A DNA stretch of 46,003 nucleotides from Deltaproteobacteria bacterium (GTDB lineage Bacteria; Myxococcota; Myxococcia; SLRQ01). The notes below the pieces were generated by a model. The model had not been told where the DNA came from, did not search any database, and saw only the letters and a program-made list of their open reading frames with translations. The stretch spans positions 1 to 46,003 of the forward strand of contig JARGFU010000032.1 of assembly GCA_029210625.1 (NCBI GenBank), given 5' to 3'. This document shows positions 7,752 through 15,296 of this stretch, in pieces (positions within the stretch are counted from its first letter, which is position 1; every line of letters starts with the position of its first letter). The position numbers and the translations under genes are program-made.

Positions 7752-8522
7752 ATGGCGCGCAAGCCTTTCATCTGTGGCAACTGGAAGATGAACACCACCG
7801 TCCGGGAGGGCGCGACCCTCGCCGTGGACGTGGCGCGCCTCTGCGCCCGCCACCGCTCGGTGGAGGTGGCCGCCGCGCCGCCCTTCACCCACCTCGAGGC
7901 CGTCGGCAAGCGGCTGGAGGACGGGCCGGTGCAGCTCGCCGCCCAGAACGTGCACTTCGAGGCCAAGGGGGCCTTCACCGGTGAGGTCTCGGCGCCGATG
8001 CTGAAGTCCCTCGGCGTGAAGCACGTGATCGTGGGCCACTCCGAGCGGCGCCAGTTCTTCGGGGAGACCGACGAGACCGTGAACCGGCGGGTGCAGGCCA
8101 TCCTCGGCGAGGGGCTCTCGGCCATCGCCTGCGTCGGGGAGACCCTCGACGAGCGCGAGGCCGGCACCACCCTCGAGGTGGTCGAGCGGCAGGTCCGGGG
8201 CGCGCTGGCCGGGGTCGGCACGGATCAGGCCGGCGCGATCACCATCGCCTACGAGCCGGTCTGGGCCATCGGCACCGGCCGGACGGCCACCCCCGAGCAG
8301 GCCCAGGACGTCCACGCGGCCATCCGCGGCCTCCTCGCCGAGATCTGGGACCGCCCGACCGCCGAGGACTGCCGGATCCAGTACGGCGGCTCGATGAAGC
8401 CGGAGAATGCCGCCGAGCTGCTGTCGAAGCCCGACGTCGACGGTGGCCTCATCGGCGGGGCGGCCCTCGACGCCGAGTCCTTCGCGGCCATCGTGGCCGC
8501 GGCGGCCGAGAGCGTGGCCTAG
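7752..8522 (+). CDS. tpiA: Triosephosphate isomerase
   Basis: A 256-residue TIM-barrel enzyme interconverting dihydroxyacetone phosphate and glyceraldehyde 3-phosphate. The catalytic lysine is in GNWKMN near residue 12, the histidine in IVGHSERRQFFGE and the glutamate in AYEPVWAIGTGRTAT, where the mobile loop 6 follows. The phosphate-binding IQYGGSMKPENA and GGLIGGAALD close the barrel. GGAGG precedes the ATG. It is the third gene of the gap-pgk-tpiA block and is followed at a distance of 150 bases by secG. Confidence 0.98.
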   Translation: MARKPFICGNWKMNTTVREGATLAVDVARLCARHRSVEVAAAPPFTHLEAVGKRLEDGPVQLAAQNVHFEAKGAFTGEVSAPMLKSLGVKHVIVGHSERRQFFGETDETVNRRVQAILGEGLSAIACVGETLDEREAGTTLEVVERQVRGALAGVGTDQAGAITIAYEPVWAIGTGRTATPEQAQDVHAAIRGLLAEIWDRPTAEDCRIQYGGSMKPENAAELLSKPDVDGGLIGGAALDAESFAAIVAAAAESVA

Positions 8523-8561
8523 GGAGAGCGCGCGCCGGAGGCCCCGGCCGGGCCGCGACCT

Positions 8562-8591
8562 TTGACGGATCGGGCCCTGCCGTGGCATACA
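8562..8591 (+). promoter_or_regulatory. Possible internal promoter before secG
   Basis: TTGACG at 8562-8567 is followed after 18 bases by CATACA (8586-8591). The 150-base gap between tpiA and secG leaves room for a separate promoter, but the -10 matches only half of the consensus. Confidence 0.3.
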
Positions 8592-8672
8592 GCGCGGCTC
8601 ATCGTTTCATCGACCGTCGGACGACCCGGCGGGCCGGCCCCACTCGAGGGCGGGCACAAGAGGATCGCAGGT

Positions 8673-9140
8673 ATGGAAACCTTCTTCACAGTGCTGCACG
8701 TCTTCGTCTGCGTCATCATGATCCTGATCATCCTTCTCCAGCCGGGGAAGGAGGGCATGGGCTCCATCGGTGGCGGCTACGGCGGCGGCGCCTTCGGACC
8801 CAAGGCCCCGACCACGATCCTGACCAAGCTCACCGCCGGCGCGGCCATCGTCTTCATGGGCACCTCCATGACCCTGGCCTGGCTCTCCACCCGGGATCAC
8901 TCGATCATCCCCGAGACCGTGGAGGAGGAGACCGTGGACGAGGGCGCCGCGGCGGCGCCGGCCGAGGAGGCCGCTGCGCCCGCCGAGGAGGCCGCTGCGC
9001 CCGCCGAGGAGGCTGCTGCGCCCGCCGAGGAGGCCGCCGCTCCCGCCGAGGAGGCCGCCGCTCCCGCCGAGGAGGCCGCTGCTCCCGCCGAGGAGGCCGC
9101 TGCTCCCGCCGAGGGCGAGGGCGAGGAAAAGACCGAGTAG
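8673..9140 (+). CDS. secG: Preprotein translocase subunit SecG with a repetitive acidic tail
   Basis: The first 77 residues are a normal SecG: a membrane helix (FFTVLHVFVCVIMILIILLQ), the conserved QPGKEGMGS loop with a glycine-rich stretch, and a second helix (AAIVFMGTSMTLAWL). SecG assists the SecYE channel in moving proteins across the inner membrane. The protein then extends to 155 residues with eight near-identical heptads of type AAAPAEE, encoded by 21-base tandem repeats. The tail should be disordered and face the cytoplasm or periplasm depending on topology. The ATG at 8673 directly precedes the first helix; the upstream in-frame extension has no SecG similarity. tRNA-Leu follows 68 bases later. 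Confidence 0.93.
   Translation: METFFTVLHVFVCVIMILIILLQPGKEGMGSIGGGYGGGAFGPKAPTTILTKLTAGAAIVFMGTSMTLAWLSTRDHSIIPETVEEETVDEGAAAAPAEEAAAPAEEAAAPAEEAAAPAEEAAAPAEEAAAPAEEAAAPAEEAAAPAEGEGEEKTE
8950..9120 (+). repeat. 21-base tandem repeats inside secG
   Basis: Eight adjacent copies of a 21-base unit, such as GCCGCTGCGCCCGCCGAGGA plus G, code for the heptad AAAPAEE. Copies differ mainly at third codon positions, with blocks of identical variants, which suggests growth by slippage or unequal exchange. Copy number could vary between strains. Confidence 0.85.
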
Positions 9141-9208
9141 ACGAAAGTCGCTGGACGCGAGCGGCGAGGTTGGTTAAAAAGCCCGCCTCGCAGTCGCGAA
9201 TCGAATAG

Positions 9209-9295
9209 GCCGCGGTGGTGGAATTGGTAGACACACCATCTTGAGGGGGTGGCGCTCGTAAGAGTGTGTGAGTTCGAATCTCACCCGCGGCACCA
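9209..9295 (+). tRNA. leuU: tRNA-Leu(GAG)
   Basis: An 87-base class II tRNA. The acceptor arms GCCGCGG (9209-9215) and CCGCGGC (9285-9291) pair fully, the discriminator is A, and CCA is encoded (9293-9295). The anticodon stem CCATC/GGTGG closes the loop TTGAGGG, giving anticodon GAG (9243-9245) for CUC and CUU leucine codons. A long variable arm and the T loop TTCGAATC are present. It follows secG, as leuU does in E. coli. Confidence 0.97.
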
Positions 9296-9300
9296 CGGGA

Positions 9301-9328
9301 CCCGGGGGGAGCAACAGCTCCCCCCGGG
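9301..9328 (+). terminator. Hairpin terminator after tRNA-Leu
   Basis: A perfect 12-base-pair stem (CCCGGGGGGAGC / GCTCCCCCCGGG) with loop AACA begins six bases after the tRNA. No T tract follows. Its symmetry and position between the tRNA and the convergent lepB gene suggest bidirectional termination. It resembles the hairpin at 19624. Confidence 0.6.
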
Positions 9329-9439
9329 AACCCTCCACCTCGTGACTCTGGCCGATCGCTCCGCTGGCCTGCGCCGGCTGGGCGCCGCCTCCGGCCGCTC
9401 CGGATCCGGGTCGCGAGGAGAGCTTCCTCCGGGCGAGCC

Positions 9440-10168
9440 CTAGAGCGGCAGCCAGTGGAAGCCGCTGCGCCAGTAGATGGCGAGCCCCTGGCCCAGGATG
9501 GCCTCCCGGCGCACCCAGCCGAAGGCGCGGCCGTCACGGCTCTGGCCGCGGTTGTCGCCCATCACCAGGTAGGTGCCCTCGGGCACCACCGCCTCGCCGT
9601 TGGCGTCCGCGCCGTGGGTCAGGCGAGAGAGGCCCTCGCCGCCGTCGGGGACCAGACGGATCTGGTGGCGGACCCCGTCGAGATCCTCGAGGAGGGTGTC
9701 GCCGTCGGCCTCCACCGGCATCTCGCGGCCGTCGATGAAGAGGTGGCCGCCCTGCACCCGGACTCGATCGCCGGGCAGCGCCACCACGCGCTTGAGGAGG
9801 ATGATCCCGTCCGAGGGTGACTCGAGCACGACGACGTCCCCCCGCCGCGGCCCCTCGAAGCGCCAGAGGTAGAGCTCGGTGAAGGGGACCCGCACGCCGT
9901 AGGCGAGCTTGTTGACCACGAGGTGGTCGCCCTCCTCGACGGTGGGCAGCATCGAGCCCGTCGGGACGTAGTAGTGGTCGGCCAGCGAGGAGCGGGCCGA
10001 GAGGACGGAGAGGACCAGCAGTCCCAGGAAGACGACCTCCCGGAGGTAGCCCCTCCAGCGCTCGGCGCGGGTCGGCGCCACGCCCTCGCCCTCACCCTCA
10101 CCGGAGTCGCGCTTCTTGCCCTTGCTCGTCGAGTTCTGTCGAGACATCCTGCGCGATCTAAACCACAT
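9440..10168 (-). CDS. lepB: Signal peptidase I
   Basis: A 242-residue inner-membrane serine protease that removes signal peptides from exported preproteins. A charged cytosolic N terminus (about 40 residues, with Gly/Glu repeats) precedes a membrane helix at residues 43-63. The catalytic serine is Ser72 in VPTGSMLPT and the general base is Lys126 in GIILLKRVVALPGD. The conserved box E follows in LVMGDNRGQSRDGRAFGWV. The two start codons, at 10168 and at 10147 (MSRQNSTSK), differ only in the cytosolic tail; neither has a clear ribosome-binding site. It is divergent from the hydrolase gene over only about 41-62 bases and convergent with secG/tRNA-Leu. Confidence 0.95.
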   Translation of the reverse strand: MWFRSRRMSRQNSTSKGKKRDSGEGEGEGVAPTRAERWRGYLREVVFLGLLVLSVLSARSSLADHYYVPTGSMLPTVEEGDHLVVNKLAYGVRVPFTELYLWRFEGPRRGDVVVLESPSDGIILLKRVVALPGDRVRVQGGHLFIDGREMPVEADGDTLLEDLDGVRHQIRLVPDGGEGLSRLTHGADANGEAVVPEGTYLVMGDNRGQSRDGRAFGWVRREAILGQGLAIYWRSGFHWLPL

Positions 10169-10209
10169 TTCCCCGCAAGGCCACGAGTCGTCTTCTCTGG
10201 AGGCCGCCC

Positions 10210-11424
10210 ATGCACCGCCACCCCTGGAATCCGCTGCCCGCGATCGCGCTCTCGCTCCTGCTGGCGACCGCCTGCGGGGAGAGCCTGCCCTTCGAGCCGG
10301 CGGGACCCGAGGCGGCCCCGGATCCGGGCGTCACCGGCCCCTACGCGGTGGGGGTGCGCACGGTCTGGCTCGAGGATCCGACCCGGGAAGATCCCTATGG
10401 TGAGGCCGCCGGCCGGCGCTTCAAGGTGGAGGTCTGGTACCCCGCGGTGGAGGAGGCGCGCGACGCCGCCCGCGACCTCCTCGATCTCCACGCCGAGGCG
10501 CCCCCCTCGGTGGTCGCCGCGCTGGAGGGGGTGAGCATCCCCCGGGTCGAGCAGCCGGCGGTGCGGGACGCCGCCCTCCACGAGAAGGACGCGCCCTATC
10601 CGGTGATCGTCTTCTCCCACGGCAACGGCGGCATCCGGGCCCAGTCGTTCAGCTACACGGCGCATCTCGCCAGCCACGGCTACCTCGTCGTCTCGGCCGA
10701 CCACGTGGGCAACACCCTCTTCGACTTCCTCGATGTCACCGACGTGACGGGCAACACCCTGAACTCCATCTTCGACCGGCCCGAGGACCTGCGCCTGATG
10801 CTGGACGCGCTGGAGGACGGCAGCTTCGATCCCGGCGGTGAGCTCGCCGCCGCCGCCGACCTCGAGCGGGTGGGGGTGACCGGCCACAGCCTGGGGGGGC
10901 TGACCTCCCTCTACGTGAGCCAGCCCGACCAGAGCGCCTTCGACGCGCGCTACGACGCGGCCGTCCCGGTCACGCCGGCCACCGAGGTCCTGGCGCTGCT
11001 GGCGGCGCCGGTCGAGGGGGTCGAGCTCCCGCTCCTCTACGTGGGGGCGACCGCCGACCAGACCCTCGACTACCAGGTCGAGACGGTGGCGGCCTACGAG
11101 AAGCACACCGGCCACCGGGCGATGGCCGGGGTGGTCGACGCCGGCCACTTCTCCTTCAGCGAGATCTGCGAGCTCGAGCTGGGAGAGGCGGCGCTGGCCC
11201 TCGGGATGAGCGAGGACATCGCCGGGCTGCTCGAGGACGGCTGCGGTCCCCAGAACATCCCCGTCTCGCGGGCCCACACGCTGAACAACTTCTACGGGAC
11301 TGCCTGGTTCAACATCTACCTGCGGGGCAGCGAGCTCACCGCCAGCGAGTGGCTGGATCCCGCCGCCGCCCCCGCCGACGTCGAGTACCGGATCGATCGG
11401 CCGGGGCTCTCCTCCGAGCGATGA
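10210..11424 (+). CDS. Lipoprotein alpha/beta hydrolase, PAF-acetylhydrolase-like
   Basis: A 404-residue lipoprotein with a signal peptide ending LLATAC, so Cys22 should carry the lipid. The mature protein is an alpha/beta hydrolase. It has the oxyanion-side segment PVIVFSHGNGG, the nucleophile elbow GHSLGG with Ser227, a likely acid in TADQTLD (Asp283) and the histidine in AGHFSF (His313). The order and the wording 'VWYP' near residue 76 recall platelet-activating-factor acetylhydrolase and dienelactone hydrolase relatives, which cleave short or oxidised ester chains. The substrate is not known. GGAGG precedes the ATG. Its stop overlaps the plsC-type start (ATGA), so a phospholipid or acyl-ester role in concert with that enzyme is a fair inference. 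Confidence 0.85.
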   Translation: MHRHPWNPLPAIALSLLLATACGESLPFEPAGPEAAPDPGVTGPYAVGVRTVWLEDPTREDPYGEAAGRRFKVEVWYPAVEEARDAARDLLDLHAEAPPSVVAALEGVSIPRVEQPAVRDAALHEKDAPYPVIVFSHGNGGIRAQSFSYTAHLASHGYLVVSADHVGNTLFDFLDVTDVTGNTLNSIFDRPEDLRLMLDALEDGSFDPGGELAAAADLERVGVTGHSLGGLTSLYVSQPDQSAFDARYDAAVPVTPATEVLALLAAPVEGVELPLLYVGATADQTLDYQVETVAAYEKHTGHRAMAGVVDAGHFSFSEICELELGEAALALGMSEDIAGLLEDGCGPQNIPVSRAHTLNNFYGTAWFNIYLRGSELTASEWLDPAAAPADVEYRIDRPGLSSER

Positions 11425-12158
11425 AGAAACAACGACGGATCTCTGCACTGCATACGGCTGCCACCTGGGCCGGGCTGCCGCTGATCACCGGCACCTTCGG
11501 CTCCATCGCGATGGTCACCGCCCTGATGGGCAACCGGGAGATCCCCGAGTGGGCCTCCCGCACCTGGGCGCGCTGGCTGCTGGCCCTCGCGGGGGTGACG
11601 CTGGAGATCAGCTTCGATGCCGACGCCGCCACCGACGGGCACTACGTGCTGGTCTCGAACCACACCAGCCACCTCGACGTCCCCTGCATCATCCTCGCCT
11701 GGCCGGGGCCGGTGCGCTTCGTGACCAAGCGCTCGCTCTTCGCGATCCCCGTCTTCGGGCAGGCCCTCGCGGCGGTCGGGCACATCCCGGTGGTGCGGGG
11801 GAACTCCGATCAGGCCAAGGCGGCGCTGCAGAAGGCGATCGGACCGCTCAAGGAGTGGGTGAGCGTGCTCTTCTTCGCCGAGGGGACCCGCTCCCGGGAC
11901 GGCGAGCTGCAGCGCTTCAAGAAGGGCTGCCTCGCCCTGGCGGAGGAGGCCGGCGTGCCCCTCTCCCCGGTGGCGGTGGTCGGGACCCACGAGGTCCTGC
12001 CCCGGGGCAGCGGCCTGATCGCTCCCGGCCTCGTGCGGGTCCACTTCGGGGCGGCCCTCGAGGGCCTCGAGTCCGCCGAGCGGCCGCGGGGGGAGCGGAT
12101 CCAGGAGCTGCGCGACGCCGTGGTGCGCGCCATGGAGACCACCCGGCCGTCTTTGTGA
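11421..12158 (+). CDS. plsC: 1-acyl-sn-glycerol-3-phosphate acyltransferase, PlsC family
   Basis: A 245-residue acyltransferase that should esterify the sn-2 position of a lysophospholipid, typically turning lysophosphatidate into phosphatidate. Motif I is NHTSHLD (His81, Asp86, the catalytic HX4D). Motif II lies near RFVTKRSLF, motif III is FFAEGTRSRDG (154-162) and a proline-containing motif IV is SPVAVVGT. A hydrophobic N-terminal region (residues 15-35) may dip into the membrane. The ATG overlaps the stop of the hydrolase by four bases, so the two are translationally coupled. It may be a second PlsC specialised for lipid repair rather than bulk synthesis; nothing here decides that. Confidence 0.9.
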   Translation: MKKQRRISALHTAATWAGLPLITGTFGSIAMVTALMGNREIPEWASRTWARWLLALAGVTLEISFDADAATDGHYVLVSNHTSHLDVPCIILAWPGPVRFVTKRSLFAIPVFGQALAAVGHIPVVRGNSDQAKAALQKAIGPLKEWVSVLFFAEGTRSRDGELQRFKKGCLALAEEAGVPLSPVAVVGTHEVLPRGSGLIAPGLVRVHFGAALEGLESAERPRGERIQELRDAVVRAMETTRPSL

Positions 12159-12181
12159 CGTGACCTCGCGCCTGGTCTACC
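12153..12181 (+). promoter_or_regulatory. Possible promoter overlapping the plsC stop codon
   Basis: TTGTGA at 12153-12158 contains the plsC stop TGA and is followed, 17 bases on, by TCTACC. It would give a very short leader for the gene starting at 12190. Confidence 0.3.
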
Positions 12182-12189
12182 ATCGGAGC

Positions 12190-13779
12190 ATGTCCGAGAC
12201 CGTGCAGGGTAGGGGGGAAGGCGCCGCCACCTCGAGGGTGGCGCTGCGTCTGCCGTGGCTGGGCCTCCTGGGGCTCCTCTTCCTGCTGCCGCCCTCCCTG
12301 GCCGAGGCCGGGCGGGTGGCCGTCCTCGACTTCGGGGGTGGTGCCGCCGGCCGCCGCGCCCGGGCCGGGCTGGTCCGCGACCTGGTCGGCCGGGAGGGGC
12401 TCGAGCTGGTCTCGTCCTCGACCTTCGCCGACGCAGCGGCCCAGGCGGGCGTCGCGCCCTCCGAGCTGACCACGGGCTCCGGCATCCGCCGCGCCGCCGC
12501 GGTCGCGATGGTGGACGTGGTGGTCTCGGGCAAGGTGAGCGGGAAGGGCGCCAGGAGCCGGATCTGGATCGAGGTCTGGGACGCCGACGGCCAGCAGCGC
12601 CTGAACAAGGCCTACCGGCCCTCGGGCGGCGCGCTCGAGCTCGACGACCTCGAGCGGATCGCGGCCTTCCTCCTGACCCTGGCGCCGCCGAGCGCGCCGG
12701 TGGACCCGCCGCCTCCCCTGGACCCTCCCGAGGATCCCTACCGTCCGGATCCCGAGCCTCGCCGCGATCCGCCCCCCGATCCCTACGATCGGCCCGACCC
12801 GGAGCCTCGCCGCGATCCGCCCCCCGATCCCTACGATCGGCCCGACCCGGAGCCTCGCCGCGATCCGCCCCCCGATCCCTACGGCCGCCCGGACCCCCGC
12901 GATCGCGACTCGGGCGTCGGCGCCCGGATCGACGATCCGGGCCGGGGCGCCGATCGCGGGCGCCGCCCGGAGGGCGACGACTGGGCCCGGGACGACGACC
13001 GGCGAGGGCAGGGTGGCACCTACGACCCCCTGCACGAGCTCGACGACGACCGGCCCCCCTTCGTGGTCTTCCACCTCCTCGGCCAGGCGGCCACCCGCGA
13101 CTACCTGCTGCAGGGCTCCTTCACCACGGTCGAGTACCACACCCAGGGCGTCTTCCCCGAGGTGGGGGGCGCCCTCGAGCTGGCCCCCGGCGCGGGCGCC
13201 GGCCCCTGGCTGGAGGACCTCGCCCTCGAGGCCCGCGGCTCCTACGGCTTCCTGGCCAGCCAGTTCGAGGACACCACCGGCACGCTCCAGCGCCGGGGGA
13301 CGCCGGTGATCCGCTTCGCCGGAGATCTGCACTACCGCGTGCCCCTGGCCCCCTCCAGCGGCTACTCCCCCCGGCTGGGGGTGCGCGGCGGCTGGTACCT
13401 CAGCCGCTTCCAGGTCGCCCTGGGCAACCCCCTCTTCCGGACCGTGACCCACAGCGGGCTGCGGCTGGGCGTCGACGTGAAGCAGCCCCTGCTGCCGCCC
13501 TTCCTGGCGCTGCGGGTCTGGGCGACGCTCCTGCCCTTCTCCTCGCCGGGCGCCGCCGAGGCCGAGGCCTACGGCCCCCAGGCCACCTCCCGGGGCTACT
13601 GGGCCTCGATGGGCTTCGTCGGCAGCACCGAGGCGCAGGGGAGGGGGCTCACCTGGATGGTCGCGCTGGAGCTCATCTCCCACCGGGATCGCTTCGCCGG
13701 CACCGGCACCGAGGACGCCAACGCCTCGGCGAGCGAGGAGCAGCTGGTCGTCAGCGGCGGCCTCGGCTTCGCGTTCTAG
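12190..13779 (+). CDS. Exported envelope protein with CsgG/LpoB-like N domain, PDR repeat and barrel-like C terminus
   Basis: A 529-residue exported protein of unknown function. A signal peptide covers residues 1-38 (LLGLLFLLPPSLAEA). The first mature domain, to about residue 165, starts RVAVLDFGGG and has the alternating layout of FlgO/CsgG/LpoB-type domains (VAVLDF... VVVSGKV). A low-complexity linker follows, with three 16-residue units of type RPDPEPRRDPPPDPYD. The last 240 residues consist of alternating hydrophobic strands and end in phenylalanine (GGLGFAF), as outer-membrane barrels often do. The ATG at 12190 directly precedes the signal peptide and has GGAG close by. It could tether a periplasmic complex to the outer membrane; that is inference. 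Confidence 0.75.
   Translation: MSETVQGRGEGAATSRVALRLPWLGLLGLLFLLPPSLAEAGRVAVLDFGGGAAGRRARAGLVRDLVGREGLELVSSSTFADAAAQAGVAPSELTTGSGIRRAAAVAMVDVVVSGKVSGKGARSRIWIEVWDADGQQRLNKAYRPSGGALELDDLERIAAFLLTLAPPSAPVDPPPPLDPPEDPYRPDPEPRRDPPPDPYDRPDPEPRRDPPPDPYDRPDPEPRRDPPPDPYGRPDPRDRDSGVGARIDDPGRGADRGRRPEGDDWARDDDRRGQGGTYDPLHELDDDRPPFVVFHLLGQAATRDYLLQGSFTTVEYHTQGVFPEVGGALELAPGAGAGPWLEDLALEARGSYGFLASQFEDTTGTLQRRGTPVIRFAGDLHYRVPLAPSSGYSPRLGVRGGWYLSRFQVALGNPLFRTVTHSGLRLGVDVKQPLLPPFLALRVWATLLPFSSPGAAEAEAYGPQATSRGYWASMGFVGSTEAQGRGLTWMVALELISHRDRFAGTGTEDANASASEEQLVVSGGLGFAF
12741..12888 (+). repeat. 48-base tandem repeats inside the envelope gene
   Basis: Three almost identical 48-base units (marked by GAGCCTCGCCGCGATCCGCC starting at 12754, 12802 and 12850) encode RPDPEPRRDPPPDPYD. 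Near identity at silent positions points to recent duplication. Confidence 0.85.
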
Positions 13780-13799
13780 GAGCGCTGGGGGGGCTTACA

Positions 13800-13816
13800 A
13801 GGCCCTTTCGGGGCCT
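13800..13816 (+). terminator. Short hairpin after the envelope gene
   Basis: AGGCCC (13800-13805) and GGGCCT (13811-13816) pair around TTTCG, 21 bases after the stop codon. There is no T run, so it is a weak or Rho-assisted terminator at best. Confidence 0.3.
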
Positions 13817-13824
13817 CTGGAGCG

Positions 13825-13854
13825 TTGACAGCCACGGGGCGGTCCCCGTAGTTT
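13825..13854 (+). promoter_or_regulatory. Sigma-70 promoter for the first cysteine-rich lipoprotein
   Basis: A perfect TTGACA (13825-13830) is followed after 18 bases by TAGTTT (13849-13854). The form TTGACA-N17/18-TAG recurs at 16418 and 23593, suggesting the local housekeeping consensus. It lies about 72 bases before the ATG at 13927. Confidence 0.55.
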
Positions 13855-13926
13855 GCGCCCTTCCCAATTGCTGGTGCCCTTGGGTGGAGGGGGCCTGGCG
13901 TCACCCCAAGCAGGAGAGAAGTAACG

Positions 13927-15171
13927 ATGCGTCGTATCAACACCCTTATCGGGCTCACTCTGGGCTGTTTCCTCGCGCTCGGCGCCCTGGGCTGCTTCGG
14001 CGGCGGCGACGGCGGCGGCGGCGGCGACACCGACTGCACCGTCGATGCCGACTGCAACGACAACACCCAGCGCTGCACCACGGCGGGCGCCTGCGTCTCG
14101 AAGTGCGAGGGCGTGATCTGCAACACCGGACAGACCTGCGAGGCGACGACCGGCAACTGCACCGGCGGCAGCGGTGGCTGCACCGTGGACGCTGACTGCA
14201 ACAACGCCACGCAGCGCTGCGACTCCACGTCCAGCACCTGCGTCTCCAAGTGCCAGGGCGTGGTCTGCGGCACCGGCGAGACCTGCGAGCCCACCACCGG
14301 CACCTGCGGCGGCGGCAGCACCACCTGCGCCACCGACACCGACTGCGACCCGAACGGTGACCTCGGCCACGTCTGCGACGGCGGCACCTGCGCGGCGGAC
14401 GTCTTCGGCGACTGCGCCACCGTCTCCTGCCTCACCGGCCTCGACTGCCTGAGCATCCCGACCCAGTCCGGCACCTCTCAGGTGTGCTATGAGCCCTGCG
14501 CCGACTCCAGCGCCTGCGGCCTCGGCTGGTGGTGCGACGCCGCCGCCGGCAGCCCGACCCAGGGCCACTGCGACCAGAACCTCTGCGGCCCCCAGCTGGC
14601 CCAGTACGGCTACCAGGGCACCCCGATGATGGGCACCTGCGATGCCACCGCCACCGGCGCCGGCGACGGCGTCTGCATGGGGCCCCTGGTCGACTTCGGC
14701 TCCGCCGGCTCTCCCCTCGAGGTGGGCCTCTGCATGGCCACCGGCTCCATCGCCGCGGGTAACAGCTGCCCCGCCGATGCCACCAACGGCGCCACCGCCG
14801 ACCTCTGCGTCTCCGGCCTCTGCCTGATCGAGACCGAGGGTGCCGCGACCGGCCTCTGCCGCTCCTTCTGCACCCTGCTCGACGGCAACGACTGCGTCGC
14901 CGACGTCACCGGCCCGACCTCCTGCACGCCCTTCGGCGGCCTGGCCGGCGTCTGCGTCCCGCAGTCCGCCACCCCGGCGGCCGCGGGCGCGAGCTGCACC
15001 GCCTCCAACGCCGAGTCGACCTGCGTCGAGGACAGCATCTGCATCGACCCGGCCGGCGGCACCGCCACCGTCTGCTCGAGCTTCTGCGACACCCGCGTGG
15101 GCACTTGCCCCTCGGGTACCTGCCAGCCGACCTCGAGCAACTCGAGCGACATGCTCGGCATCTGCATCTAG
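13927..15171 (+). CDS. Cysteine-rich lipoprotein, 414 aa
   Basis: An exported lipoprotein whose signal peptide ends LGALGC (Cys23), followed by a glycine-rich spacer. The mature chain contains 50 cysteines in 414 residues and should be held together by disulfides formed outside the cytoplasm. Residues 37-79 and 85-127 are a tandem duplication of one module (CTVDADCN..TQRC...CVSKC.GV.C). The rest has further spaced cysteine pairs and a shared domain also found in the next gene. No catalytic motif is seen; a surface or adhesive role is inference. AGGAG precedes the ATG. A strong intrinsic terminator follows at 15197. Confidence 0.85.
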   Translation: MRRINTLIGLTLGCFLALGALGCFGGGDGGGGGDTDCTVDADCNDNTQRCTTAGACVSKCEGVICNTGQTCEATTGNCTGGSGGCTVDADCNNATQRCDSTSSTCVSKCQGVVCGTGETCEPTTGTCGGGSTTCATDTDCDPNGDLGHVCDGGTCAADVFGDCATVSCLTGLDCLSIPTQSGTSQVCYEPCADSSACGLGWWCDAAAGSPTQGHCDQNLCGPQLAQYGYQGTPMMGTCDATATGAGDGVCMGPLVDFGSAGSPLEVGLCMATGSIAAGNSCPADATNGATADLCVSGLCLIETEGAATGLCRSFCTLLDGNDCVADVTGPTSCTPFGGLAGVCVPQSATPAAAGASCTASNAESTCVEDSICIDPAGGTATVCSSFCDTRVGTCPSGTCQPTSSNSSDMLGICI

Positions 15172-15196
15172 CAGCCAGCCAGCAGCCAAGTGGAAG

Positions 15197-15236
15197 ACAG
15201 CCTCTCGGCCCTCGGGCCGGGGGGCTGTTTTCTTTC
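15197..15236 (+). terminator. Rho-independent terminator
   Basis: A 14-base-pair stem (two or three G-T pairs) with loop CTCG spans 15197-15228 and is followed by TTTTCTTT. It starts 25 bases after the first cysteine-rich gene and should end its transcript. Confidence 0.9.
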
Positions 15237-15296
15237 CGTCGCGATTCTCGGGCCTGGAATTGGCGGATCGGGGTCCCGATGTGGTCGAATCGAGGG

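Noticed and set aside
6435-8588. A 717-codon open frame on the minus strand opposite gap-pgk-tpiA
   Set aside because: It is an antisense shadow produced by high GC at third positions; the plus-strand glycolytic genes are certain and its translation is low-complexity.
9209-9440. tRNA-Leu 3' end as a possible integration (att) site
   Set aside because: No repeat of the tRNA 3' end, integrase or phage-like gene is visible nearby.
8905-9537. Minus-strand ORF across secG tail and tRNA-Leu
   Set aside because: It reads antisense to the 21-base repeats and through a tRNA and a terminator, giving an Arg/Pro-rich artefact.
12741-12888. Regular 48-base repeats that might suggest a CRISPR array
   Set aside because: They are in frame with a coding sequence, adjacent without unique spacers, and encode a Pro/Asp/Arg repeat.
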